Shown here one piece after another: positions 43,774 to 52,541 of a stretch of 64,000 nucleotides of DNA (position 1 is its first letter; every line of letters begins with the position of its first letter). A program made the position numbers and the translations under genes. The notes beneath the pieces are model-generated. The model was given only the letters and a program-made list of their open reading frames with translations. It had not been told where the DNA came from and did not search any database. The stretch is taken from positions 682,001-746,000 of the forward strand of contig CAWCTH010000002.1 in NCBI GenBank assembly GCA_963798445.1, written 5' to 3'. This DNA comes from DASXAI01 sp963798445. GTDB taxonomy: Bacteria > Actinomycetota > Acidimicrobiia > Acidimicrobiales > Ilumatobacteraceae.

Positions 43774-44472
43774 TCATCGGGTGCTGACCTTGCCGCCGCT
43801 GTCGAAGCCGAGGGTGGCGTAGGTGGCCAGCCGCTTGCTGTGCATCTTGCGGAAGACCGGCCCGGGATCGAGGTAGTCATGGACCTCGACGTCGGTCTTG
43901 GTGTCGGTGGTGCGGAGGATCCGCCCGATGTACTGCACGACCCTCCCCTTGAACGCCAGCGGGAACGCGAGGAACAAGGTGTCGAGCGACGGACTGTCGA
44001 ACCCCTCCCCGAGGTACGACCCGGTCGCCAGCAACAGCTGGCCCGACGGCACGTCATCGGCGTTCAGCTGCTCGATCACCGCAGCCCGCGCCTTCTTCCC
44101 CAGCCCGCCCTTGAGCACGAGCGGCGCGAGACCGCCATGTTCGAGCATCGCTGCGAGCGCGTCGAGGTGCTCGGTCCACTGGGTGAGCACCAGCACGTTG
44201 CGACCGTCGCTGACCGCGGCCGACACGTCGCCCGCGATCTGGCGGGTCCGCGCCTCGTCCTCGACCAGCGCCCGGAACACGTCCTGAATCGCAGCGATCT
44301 CGCCGGTTCCGGCCGTGCAGCGGGTCTCGTGCACATGCAACCGTCGGGTCAGGTTCGCCGCCGCGGTCTCGGCGAGTGTGATCTCGTGACGGACGGGGCC
44401 GCACTGCATGGTGATGATCGCTTCGAGCCCGTCACGCCGGTACGGGGTGGCCGTCAGCCCGACCCATCGGCG
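43774..44472 (-). pseudogene. Superfamily 2 helicase C-terminal part, 5' end lost
   Basis: It encodes the end of the first RecA-like domain (WVGLTATPYRRDGLEA) and the complete second domain (GRNVLVLTQWTEHLDALAAML, LLATGSYLGEGFDSPSLDTLFLAFPLAFKGRVVQYIGRILR with the arginine finger, motif VI). The N-terminal half with Walker A and B is missing: at about 44475 the sequence becomes an IS3 orfA fragment. An internal ATG at 44409 could start a shorter protein. It is a DEAD/DEAH-type helicase remnant cut by an IS insertion or deletion. Confidence 0.8.
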
Positions 44473-44480
44473 AGACCGCG

Positions 44481-44617
44481 CTGCGACCCGTACTCGTGAC
44501 CGTGATCCAGGACCATCCGAACCGCCCGCTCACGCACCTCATCGGGATACTTCCCACGGTTGGGCATCGCTCCATCCTCTCAAGGGTTGGAGCCTCCACG
44601 AATCCCGGGGCGCTTCA
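44481..44617 (-). mobile_element. IS3-family end with orfA fragment
   Basis: The terminal sequence TGAAGCGCCCCGGGATTCGT (from 44617 leftward) is the usual IS3-type inverted repeat end of actinobacterial elements. About 50 bases inside it, MPNRGKYPDEVRERAVRMV begins a typical OrfA. After 29 codons the frame ends at the helicase junction. The rest of the element is absent, so a deletion between the IS and the helicase gene is likely. Confidence 0.8.
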
Positions 44618-44688
44618 ACCAGCCGGAGCAGACTCACGATGGGCAGGGAGGTCTGTCACGTAGCCGGCGTTCGGAGGGCAGTCCCGAC

Positions 44689-45090
44689 TCAGGCACGCGA
44701 CGGACCGAGTAGGTCCCATCTGTTCCCTGAGAGGTCGAGGAAGACCGCAAACCGGCCGTAAGGTTCGTCGCGGGGCTCGGTGACGAACTGGACGCCATGA
44801 TCGAGCATCCGCTGCCGGGCTGCTTCGAAGTCATCGACACGAAGAAACAACCCGACTCGACCTGCGTACTGGTGGCCAACGACGTCGACCTGTCGCGGGC
44901 CATCGGCCTCAGCGAGGAGCAGGCCGGTCTGCGCCGCCGGGGGTCTGACGACGACCCATCGCTTTGGACGTCCATCGTTCGTGGTTGCTGGCGAGTCCTC
45001 AACGAGGTCGAACCCCAATGCGTCAACAAAGAATCGGATGCCGTCGTCGTAGTTTTCGACAATGACCGCTGTGTGCTCGAGTGCATCCAC
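44689..45090 (-). CDS. VOC family (glyoxalase-like) protein
   Basis: A 133-residue VOC protein: LEHTAVIVENYDDGIRFFVDALGFDLVED, then GLFLRVDDFEAARQRMLDHGV and FAVFLDLSGNRWDLLGP. His, Glu and Asp/Glu metal positions of the fold are visible. The GTG start is at 45090, exactly at the boundary of the 2 kb duplication, so its promoter must lie inside the duplicated segment or it is read through from the pair upstream. The frame continues upstream only as shadow. Confidence 0.82.
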   Translation of the reverse strand: MDALEHTAVIVENYDDGIRFFVDALGFDLVEDSPATTNDGRPKRWVVVRPPAAQTGLLLAEADGPRQVDVVGHQYAGRVGLFLRVDDFEAARQRMLDHGVQFVTEPRDEPYGRFAVFLDLSGNRWDLLGPSRA

Positions 45091-45245
45091 TGACGGTACA
45101 TAGGCTGCACGCGCAGCGGCGGAGAACCCCCGTTGATCCCTGACGCCCTCCATGAGGCGGCGTTGGGGGCACCGAAAGTCGACTCCCGCCGAGCGTTTGG
45201 GGCGCGAAGATGACGGACCCGGCGGCAGAGCTGGCGGTCGGCAGG

Positions 45246-45759
45246 TCAGCCGCCGAAGCGGAACCGGGTCTGGGCGAATTCGCCCTTGGCGAAGGAAAGC
45301 ACCTTGCGGGGACGGACCTCGAAGACCTGGGCTATGCCCGGTTCGTGGTGGAAGGCGCCGTCGCGGCACGTCGTAGTGCCAGTCGCCGTCGTACTTCGTC
45401 TCCCACATTGCGGCCAGCGCGCGCAGCAACGTCTCATCGGTGACCTGCTCGGCCCGTCCCTCGACGACGATGTCGAGACCGGCCTTCCAGCGGTTGTCGC
45501 CCGTTGTGAGCACGCACTGGTCGTTGGCGCGCAGGTTGAGGGCCTTCTGCTCGCCGGGACCGGTGCAGAAGTACAGCGCGCCGTCGTGCCACACCGCCGG
45601 TAGTGGTGTGACGTGCGGACGCCCGTCGGTGCGCACCGTCGAGATCCAGAACAGCTCGGCCGATTCGAGCACGCCGACGACGTCGGCCCACGGCGTCGGC
45701 GTGGCGCCGGGCGCGCTGAAGCCGGTGTGCAGATCGGGTGTCGGAACAGGCGACGACAT
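45246..45759 (-). pseudogene. PNPOx-fold protein, frameshifted copy
   Basis: Same protein as at 20334-20846, with an extra G near 45365 that breaks the frame after WHYDV. Start with AAGGAGG is kept. Without the frameshift the sequence would be full length. Confidence 0.88.
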
Positions 45760-45773
45760 GACGGCCTCCTTGG

Positions 45774-47014
45774 TCAGTTGTCGAGCGCGGTGTACGCGCC
45801 GGTCCAGAAGTCCTGGATCACCGCCGGCGGAGGGAACGGGCCGGCAAAGGCGTCGGTGCTGAGCAAGACACCGACGAGCGCGTTGCTGGGGTCGTTCGAC
45901 CACATGCTCCCCATGCCGCCCGCCCAGCCATACGACCCGACGCAAGGCCCGAGACCGCTCCGGCGCACCTGCACACCGACACCGAAGCCCCACCCCTGCG
46001 AGCCGTCGGGCAGCGGCCCCGGCGCGCCGCTGGCGACGTCGATCTGGTCGGTGGTCATCGCGTCGATGGAGGCGCGCGACAGCAGGCGCCCGCCGTCCGG
46101 GAGCCGCCCACCCGACAGGAGCATCCGGGCGAACGTGTGCAGGTCATCCACCGTCGACACCAGGCCAGCCGCGCCAGACGGAAACGCAGGCGGCCTCGAC
46201 CACTGCCCGTCCGGAGGATCCAAGACGAACCGTTCGCCCGTCGGGTCGGTGCCGTAACAGGTGCCGAATCGGTGGACGTCGGCGACGACGAAGGCGGTGT
46301 CCACCATGCCCAACGGCTCGAACACGCGGTCGCGCAAGACCACCTCGAGTGGTTGGCCGGCGGCGCGTGCGATGAGCACGCCGAGCACATCGGCCCCGGT
46401 GTTGTACAGCCAGCGCTCGCCTGGTTGGTAGAGAAGGGGCAGCGTCGAGAGCCGGCGCATCCACTCGTCCGGCGCGGGCGGTACCTGCGGCTCGGGCGGA
46501 CCGGCGCCGAGCTCGAGCTCGGCCAGCGCCTCGAGGAACGGCTGCGGCCAAGGCGCGGCGAAGTCCATGCCGATGCCAAGCCGGAACGTCAACACGTCCG
46601 CCAGAGTGATCGGCCGCTGCGCCGCCACCGTTTCCCCGTCGATCCGACCGCGAGGGTCGACGAGACGCGCGTCGCACAGTCGGAAGCGACCGGGCGGGGC
46701 GCCGAAGGAGCAACCTCCCCGGAATCTCTCAGGCCAAGCAGCGCGTCGACGGGGTCGTCGAGCCGCAGTCTGTACTCCTCCACGAGGATGAGCGCCGCCA
46801 CCGCCACGATCGGCTTGGTCATCGACGAGATGCGGAAGATGCTGTCGCGGCGGACAGGCGTCGGTTCACCTCGGGTGAGCCGGCCGGCGACACCGACCTC
46901 CACCCGATCTCCGGCGCCTAACAGCCAGACGACTCCGCCGACCCTGTCCTCGTCGACATGGTGCTGCATCGCCTGCGCGAGGCGCGCGAGACGTTGAGGG
47001 TCGAATCCGCTCAT
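45774..47014 (-). pseudogene. Beta-lactamase-family hydrolase, disrupted copy
   Basis: Same gene as 20861-22054. The SMTK Ser is present (DSIFRISSMTKP) but after LDDPVDALLG a 52-base insertion changes the frame, so two ORFs replace one (47014-46589 and 46628-45774). The insertion contains glycine riboswitch-like sequence on the + strand. Confidence 0.9.
46684..46735 (+). ncRNA. Inserted fragment resembling a glycine riboswitch core
   Basis: The insert carries GCGCCGAAGGAGCAACC and AATCTCTCAGGCC in the right order and spacing; these are the two most conserved parts of the glycine aptamer (GCCGAAGG-GCAA and A-CTCTCAGG). It is flanked by AAGC on both sides (46684-46687 and 46736-46739). The 5' part of the aptamer with the GAGAG strand is not convincingly present, so it is a partial aptamer, not a working switch. 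Confidence 0.65.
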
Positions 47015-47220
47015 ACGGGTTTCGACGCTACGACGGTCGAGAACTCATCGCAGACGCACGCAGAACGAACACGCCGACAGCGAGCCGCGCCCCAGTGGTA
47101 CCGGCAGCCACAACTACCGAGAGGTGAGGGCGATCAGGGTGCTGGCCGAACAGACCGACCGCACGCGCCAGCGCCTCCGAGCCGGCGTTATACGGGTGAT
47201 CCGTTCCGGTCGGACCGTTG

Positions 47221-48975
47221 TTATGGAACCACGCTGCCTGCTTGTGTGTCGATCCCTTCCAGGAGTTGGCCGAAGATGTCGGCGCGGGCTTGCTCGTGTT
47301 GGTCGAGGGCGTCGTTGCGCTGACGCGTGAGGATCGTGACGAACTGCGGTCCGGTCTCGAAGAAGCCGCACCGCTCGCACGTCGTCTCGTAGATGCAGTC
47401 CAGCGCGACGGGACGGGCGCAGTAGCCGTTGCCGAGGAGGCGACGGTGGGCCTCTGCGGCGAGGCGGCGCATGTTCGGCCCCGCGGTGCCGGCGGGCAGC
47501 GGGTGGGCGGTGTCGTAGGTCGCTTCGACAGCCTGGGTGACGCGGAAGTATTCGTCGGCGACGGTGCGATCCGAGAGGCGTGCATACGTCATGGTCATGT
47601 CCATGGATCGGTGGCCCAAGAGCGCGGCGATGGCCTCGACGCTCATGCCCCGGTTGATGGCTTGAGTGGCGAGGGTGTGGCGTAGCTGGTGGGGGTGGAC
47701 GTGGCCGACCCCGGCGCGCCGGGCCACCGTGTCGACGTAACGGTGGATGGTGCGCCGGTCGAAAGGCTGGCCGTCGTCGCGTTCGACGAGTCGACCGGTG
47801 CGGCTCGGTCCTCGCTGGGCGCGGTAGCCGCTGATGAGCTCGACCAACACTGGATGAAGCGGCACGTAGCGGTCGTTGTGGAGTTTGCCGACGGGGATGC
47901 GCAGCCAGTGGGTGTCGCCGATGTGCACCATGGCGTCGTCCTCCAGCCCCGACAGTTCGCCCGAGCGCATGCCGGTGCGGGCCAGAAGTTCGACCATCAG
48001 CCGCCGGCGGGGGTTGGGATCGGCGGCGAGCACGGCCATGAACTTGGCCGCGGTGGGGTCGTCCAAGAACTTGGGCAACGGCTCGTCGAGGATCGGCAGG
48101 TCGTCGTTGAAGATCGGCACCCGGGCTGGGGCGTCGTCGTAGTCGAACTCGATGACACGCTCGAAGAAGGTTCGCAACAGTCCGAGGCGGTTGCGGACGG
48201 TGCTCGCCGACAGCCGCGTGCCTGGCTTGCGGCCGGGGCGGCGCGCCATCGCCTTCTTGAACGTTTCGATGTGACGACGCTCGATCGAGGCGACGCACTG
48301 GCACTGGTCGTCGCTGTCGATCAGATGGCCGGCGAGAAGACGCAGGGCTAGGTCGGTGGCCACCACCGTGGCGGGCCGGGCCGAGACGGCGAGCTGGGCG
48401 AGATAGCGGCTCATGGTGGCGGCCATCTGTGGCGCCGCCGCGCTGACCTGCTCCCAGGACACCTCCTTCACCGGGACACGGGACGGTTCCTTCGGCGGGC
48501 GGGGCTTGGGCGCCGGCGCCGGCTTGGGGATCGCGCCCTGCCGCCCACCGACCGCCCTCGGCGCCTTCGGGAAGTCGGCGGCGACGATGAGCCCAGCACG
48601 TGGCGCGTCGGGGTCGCCGTGGGCGGCGAGATGCGAGAAACACTTGCTGATCAAGGCCAAACGCCGGCGCGCGGTGCTCGTCGCCACCGTCCGCCCTCGG
48701 CTCGATCTCAGCGAGTCGAGGTAGTCCTCGATGTGGCGCCGTTCGATGCCGGCGACCGAGCGACAACGCGGGTCGCGCCGGACGATGCCGCCGGCGAGCT
48801 GGCGCAGGGCCTGCTCGGTGACATCGACCACGGCGGGAGCGGCGCTCCGCTCCAGCTCGATGAGAAACCGGCGCAGGGTCGCCGCCATCTGCGGGGCACG
48901 CCGAGCGATCTCGTCCCAGTCGGGATCGGTGAAGGACACAACCTCGGCGGCGGCCACGACCGCGAGCGCGTTCAT
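47221..48975 (-). CDS. Long tyrosine recombinase with duplicated N-terminal domain (TnpB-like), copy A
   Basis: A 584-residue tyrosine recombinase. The core-binding-type domain is present twice, at residues about 20-94 (WDEIARRAPQMAATLRRF to HIEDYLDSLR) and about 174-248 (WEQVSAAAPQMAATMSRY to HIETFKKAMAR), joined by a Pro/Lys linker. The catalytic domain has Arg337 (TGMRSGEL), Lys364, His429-x-x-Arg432, His455 and Tyr464 (MTMTYARLS). A C-terminal Cys cluster (C519, C527, C533, C536) may bind zinc, as in Tn554 TnpB-type proteins. The start ATG overlaps the upstream recombinase stop. Probably performs strand exchange together with it. Confidence 0.88.
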   Translation of the reverse strand: MNALAVVAAAEVVSFTDPDWDEIARRAPQMAATLRRFLIELERSAAPAVVDVTEQALRQLAGGIVRRDPRCRSVAGIERRHIEDYLDSLRSSRGRTVATSTARRRLALISKCFSHLAAHGDPDAPRAGLIVAADFPKAPRAVGGRQGAIPKPAPAPKPRPPKEPSRVPVKEVSWEQVSAAAPQMAATMSRYLAQLAVSARPATVVATDLALRLLAGHLIDSDDQCQCVASIERRHIETFKKAMARRPGRKPGTRLSASTVRNRLGLLRTFFERVIEFDYDDAPARVPIFNDDLPILDEPLPKFLDDPTAAKFMAVLAADPNPRRRLMVELLARTGMRSGELSGLEDDAMVHIGDTHWLRIPVGKLHNDRYVPLHPVLVELISGYRAQRGPSRTGRLVERDDGQPFDRRTIHRYVDTVARRAGVGHVHPHQLRHTLATQAINRGMSVEAIAALLGHRSMDMTMTYARLSDRTVADEYFRVTQAVEATYDTAHPLPAGTAGPNMRRLAAEAHRRLLGNGYCARPVALDCIYETTCERCGFFETGPQFVTILTRQRNDALDQHEQARADIFGQLLEGIDTQAGSVVP

Positions 48976-50016
48976 CGGGCGGTCCCCATCGCCGCCTGGG
49001 CCTCGATGGCCTCGGCCGCTCGCCGGTACTCCTCGGCCAGCCAGTCCGGACTCAAGTGCAGATAGACGCGCGTGGAAGCGATCGAACGGTGCCCGGCCTG
49101 AGCCTGCAACGCTTCGAGGGCCATCCCCCCTTCGCGCAGTCGGGTGAGGCAGGTGTGACGCAGCTCGTGGCACGTGCCATGCACCAGACCGGCGCGCATC
49201 CGCGCTCGCGACAGGATCTCGTCGAGGCCCTCCGCCGACAGAGGCTGACCGCGGCGTCGTCCCTTTAGCGCGACGAAGACGCGATCGGTCGCCGACTCGC
49301 GCGGCCGCTCGTTGTTCAGGTAGCCAGCGACAGTGGCGAAGAACGTCGGCGACATCGGCACGAGCCGCTCGTGACCGCCTTTGCCTTCGGCCACGAACAC
49401 CCGGCACTCGCCCAAACGCAGGTCCTCGAGCCGCAAGCCCAGCACCTCGCAACGGCGCAGCCCGCCCAGCACCATGGCCCGAATCATCGCCCGGTCACGC
49501 TCGGTGCGTAGCGCTGCCGTGAGCGCTTCGACCTCGGCCCGCTCGAGGATGCGAGGCAACCGACGCACGCCCCGCACGAGCGGAACTCCCCGCTGGCCAC
49601 GCCGGCGGGCTCGTCGACTGGGCAAGCCCCGCGGCACCGGGTTGGCCACCACGCCCACATCGCCGCGGGTAACGAGATAGCCATACAGGCTCGACACCGC
49701 GGCCAACCGGCGCTTGATCGTCGCCGCCGACAACCCCGACGCCCCGTCAGAAAGCCGCACCAGGTTCTCGGCACCAACACGAGGACGCTGCTGGGACGAA
49801 ACGAAGGCCAGCACGTCGGCCGGCGTGACCTCACCGACGTCCTTGCCGACAACGTCGAAGAACACCTTCAGGTCATGGGCATAGGACCGCAGCGTGTTCG
49901 GACGAGCCCGCGCCGACCGCGAACTCCAAGAAGTCATCGATCAGGTCGTGGCCAACCCGATAGACCCGCTCGCCGTCAGCGAGCACCACGCACTGGAATG
50001 ACGGAGACCAACCCAC
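48972..50016 (-). pseudogene. Shorter tyrosine recombinase (TnpA-like), copy A, frameshifted
   Basis: It equals the 347-residue protein of copy B, except for one extra C at about 49915 that breaks the frame after about 33 codons. From RARPNTLRSYAHDLK on it is intact, including all catalytic residues. A restart at 49937 would give a protein lacking the first helix of the core-binding domain. GTG start and ribosome site as in copy B. Confidence 0.85.
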
Positions 50017-50216
50017 CAGAGATCCTCCTTCGGGACGCTCCGCCGGGAAGATCTTCCCCGGACGGCCGCTCCGACAGGTGGATCACCCGTATAACCGGCG
50101 TTCTGGGGCAGCCACAGATCGGAGATCTGTACGCCGCGCCGGCTTGCGAGCCGCCGCGTACCGGGCATTCCGACTCGTGTAGACGTCGTTGCTTCCGTCT
50201 GGCAGCCTTGCGTCAA

Positions 50217-51124
50217 ATGTCTGACATGGGGCTCGACCATCCGGCCGATTCCGACGACGAGCCGGAACCCGCCCAGGTATCCCCCTGGGTCCGAGTCGGC
50301 GCTGGAGTGATCGTACTCGCTGGCGTCGCCGTTGCTCTGCTCACGTTCCGTTACGTCGACGTGTGCGACGACGAGGTGAGCGACTCCGACGTGGTGGTCC
50401 AGGTCTGCCGGCACCTAGAGGTCACCGATCCCCCAGTCTTGGCCGTCGGGATAGTCGTGTTGGCTGCCCTGGGTGCATTCTTCAGCGAGATCTCGGGACT
50501 TGGATTCACTCTGAAACGGGATGTGCGCAAGGCAACAGATACGGCACAGGCGGCGCTACGCAAGGCGCGCCGAGCCTCGGGTGTGGCCAGTAATGCCGAG
50601 CAGACGGCCGAAGTGGCGGAAGACCTCAGTCGGCAGGCACACACGGCACCGCTCGCCGGACCAAGTGAGGTCGATCACGTGATCGATTCTTTGGCGCAGC
50701 AGTACAACGAGGCCCGCCGGAAGCTGGCTTCGGGCAACGAGCGAACCCGAGAGATGACCGCGATCGTGTCGAAGATGATCTCCGCGCTGACTGAGGTTCC
50801 GCCTAGCGACTTCGACGTCAGCGCTCGGCTGGGTAGCAGCGATCGAGGGCAGCGGCTTGCTGCCTACGCGTACATCTATGCGAACCCCGATCCCGCCGGA
50901 CGCAGGAGTTGGTCGACGCTCTGCTCGACGAGGACAAGCCTTTCGGTCAGTACTGGGCGCTCCGTGCCTTGTCCCGCCTTGTCGAGATCAGCCCGGCATC
51001 ACTGGATCGGAACTCGGTGCGTGAGCTCGAGCGACTCCAGCAACGACTCGGGTTCGGCACTGACCGCTGGCACCAAGTGCAAGAGATTCTCAACCGCTGG
51101 CGACATGCCACGGGCGACCAGTAG
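50217..51124 (+). pseudogene. Unknown two-TM protein, frameshifted
   Basis: I do not recognise the family. Two hydrophobic segments (VIVLAGVAVALLTF at about residues 31-46 and LAVGIVVLAALGAFF at about 75-90) are followed by a soluble part with a coiled coil-like stretch rich in Ala, Lys and Glu (residues 105-175) and a helical C-terminus. A missing base near 50895 (at NPDPA) moves the rest, QELVDALLDEDKPFGQYWALRAL to the end at 51124, into another frame. An N-terminal ATG at 50217 or 50226 is likely. Lies between the two transposon copies. Confidence 0.65.
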
Positions 51125-51827
51125 ACGGCGAGACGGGACACGCCGCTCGGGAGCCGATGATCTATCGAGTGACGCGCAGGGAATCATCAGGCGTTGCAGA
51201 ACGACGTCGGCGGTATGCCTAGCCGACGCGCAGGACCATGGCCGGCGCACTCGCCGCCCGCTCGCTCCACAGTAGAAGGCAACCCGACTCCAAACCCTCG
51301 TGCCGAACCAATCGCGCAAGAACTGCCGTGATGCGCTGCTACACCGTGCGGAGGTACCCGCACAGATCAGCGCCACGGTCCCGGCGGTGGGGGGCACCGT
51401 CGACGAGGGCCAGAGGCGCGCGTTGTGGGGCAGTCAAACCGGGCCAGTTGGGCGCGTCGGTGGCGAATACGGAAGTCGCTCGAGCCGTGGTGAGGCGCCG
51501 TTGGTCGACCGCGGCTTCGTCCGGCTGCTTGGACCGCTAGAGCTTCGAGCATTGCGCCGCCTCGACAGACGGCGATCGAGCCGCTTTCGAACATGCGCTC
51601 GTGGCCTCGGTGGGCGACGACGACACCGTTGAGCAGGTTGCAGGCCCACCAGTGACCTTCTCGGCATGATCGCCGCTTGCGTCGGTTCCGAGTCATCGCC
51701 AGCGCCTGGACCGCGCGACCAGGCAGCGTTCGACGACGCTGCTCATTTCTCTCAGCCGATGCCGTGGGGGTCGTGGCCGCTCCAGTGTTGTGGGTCCGTT
51801 GCGCTCTGGGCAGTACGGTCGTCGGCC
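51125..51827. other. Intergenic, about 700 bases without a supported gene
   Basis: No ORF on either strand shows family features. The stretch just before the monooxygenase gene holds its promoter region; no clear signals are seen. Confidence 0.55.
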
Positions 51828-52142
51828 ATGAGTGAAAACAGCAAGGTCGCGGTGTTCGCCCGCATTCCCGCCCAGCCCGGCAAGCGCGACGAGCTTGTCA
51901 AGGCGCTCGAAGCGGCGATCGACAACGCCAACACCGAGGAGGGAACGCTGACGTACATCCTCCACGTGGACGACAAGGAACCCGACACGGTGTTCTTCTA
52001 CGAGCTTTACACTGACCAGGACGCGCTGACCGCGCACGGTACGAGCGACCGTTTCAAGGAGATCGGTAAGTCACTGCGCGACCTCGCCGGAGGCCGCCCG
52101 GAGCTGCAGATCCTCAAGCCGGTCATCGGCAAGGGGCTCTGA
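51828..52142 (+). CDS. Antibiotic biosynthesis monooxygenase (ABM) domain protein
   Basis: A 104-residue ABM/Dabb-type protein: KVAVFARIPAQPGKRDELVKALEAAIDNANTEEGTLTYILHVDDKEPDTVFFYELYTDQDALTAHGTSDRFKEIG. The pattern of strand, helix and ELYTD is typical. Such proteins act as cofactor-free monooxygenases or small-molecule binders. ATG at 51828 is the first with homology. It lies between the two transposon copies, which could carry it as a composite element. Confidence 0.88.
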   Translation: MSENSKVAVFARIPAQPGKRDELVKALEAAIDNANTEEGTLTYILHVDDKEPDTVFFYELYTDQDALTAHGTSDRFKEIGKSLRDLAGGRPELQILKPVIGKGL

Positions 52143-52502
52143 ACGCAGCTACCTCGACAACATCGTGGTCAGCGATCGCCAGAGTGCGGCCGGCGACGAC
52201 CGACGCCCCAGCAGTGCGTGGGCGTTCGCAACTCGGAACGGTTGCTCCTGACCGGCGCCCTCGGCCCGACCGGCACCCGCCTGCAGCTCAAGTCATCCAT
52301 CGAGGACCTTGCTTGCGACTTGGATACGTCGAGTGTCCAACGCGCGTGAAGCAGCGGTCTATTGAAGCTCGTGCGAGAGGCGTCGCACATCGTCTTTGTG
52401 GCCAACAGAAGCTGCCCAGGGACAGCCTGTTCGGTCGCCGACTCCACGGACGCGCAGGGTGACCGAAGCTCAGCATCTGCACGGCGCGGCTGCGCCCGCC
52501 AA
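52143..52502. other. Intergenic, no gene seen
   Basis: About 360 bases between the ABM gene and transposon copy B; no supported ORF. Confidence 0.5.
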
Positions 52503-52541
52503 CCGGCGTTATACGGGTGATCCGTTCCGGTCGGACCGTTG

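Larger units (their letters stand above)
45092..47189. repeat. Segmental duplication, copy 2 (genes disrupted)
   Basis: Counterpart of 20180-22229 in the same orientation. It starts at the same GACGGTACATAGG and runs into the transposon at 47182-47189 (CCGGCGTT). It differs by scattered substitutions, one inserted G in the PNPOx gene and a 52-base insertion in the beta-lactamase gene. Confidence 0.92.
47182..50102. mobile_element. Two-recombinase (Tn554-like) transposon, copy A
   Basis: About 2.9 kb with inverted ends: TTATACGGGTGATCC at the left and its complement GGATCACCCGTATAA at the right, continuing imperfectly to GTCGGA. CCGGCGTT occurs directly at both sides (47182-47189 and 50095-50102). 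Two - strand genes fill it. It interrupts copy 2 of the 2 kb duplication, whose other copy has an empty site reading CAGGCGTT. It differs from copy B by one inserted base in the first gene and a few substitutions. Confidence 0.9.

Noticed and set aside
47689..48351. Long + strand ORF of 220 codons
   Set aside because: Antisense shadow of the long tyrosine recombinase; repeats identically in copy B.
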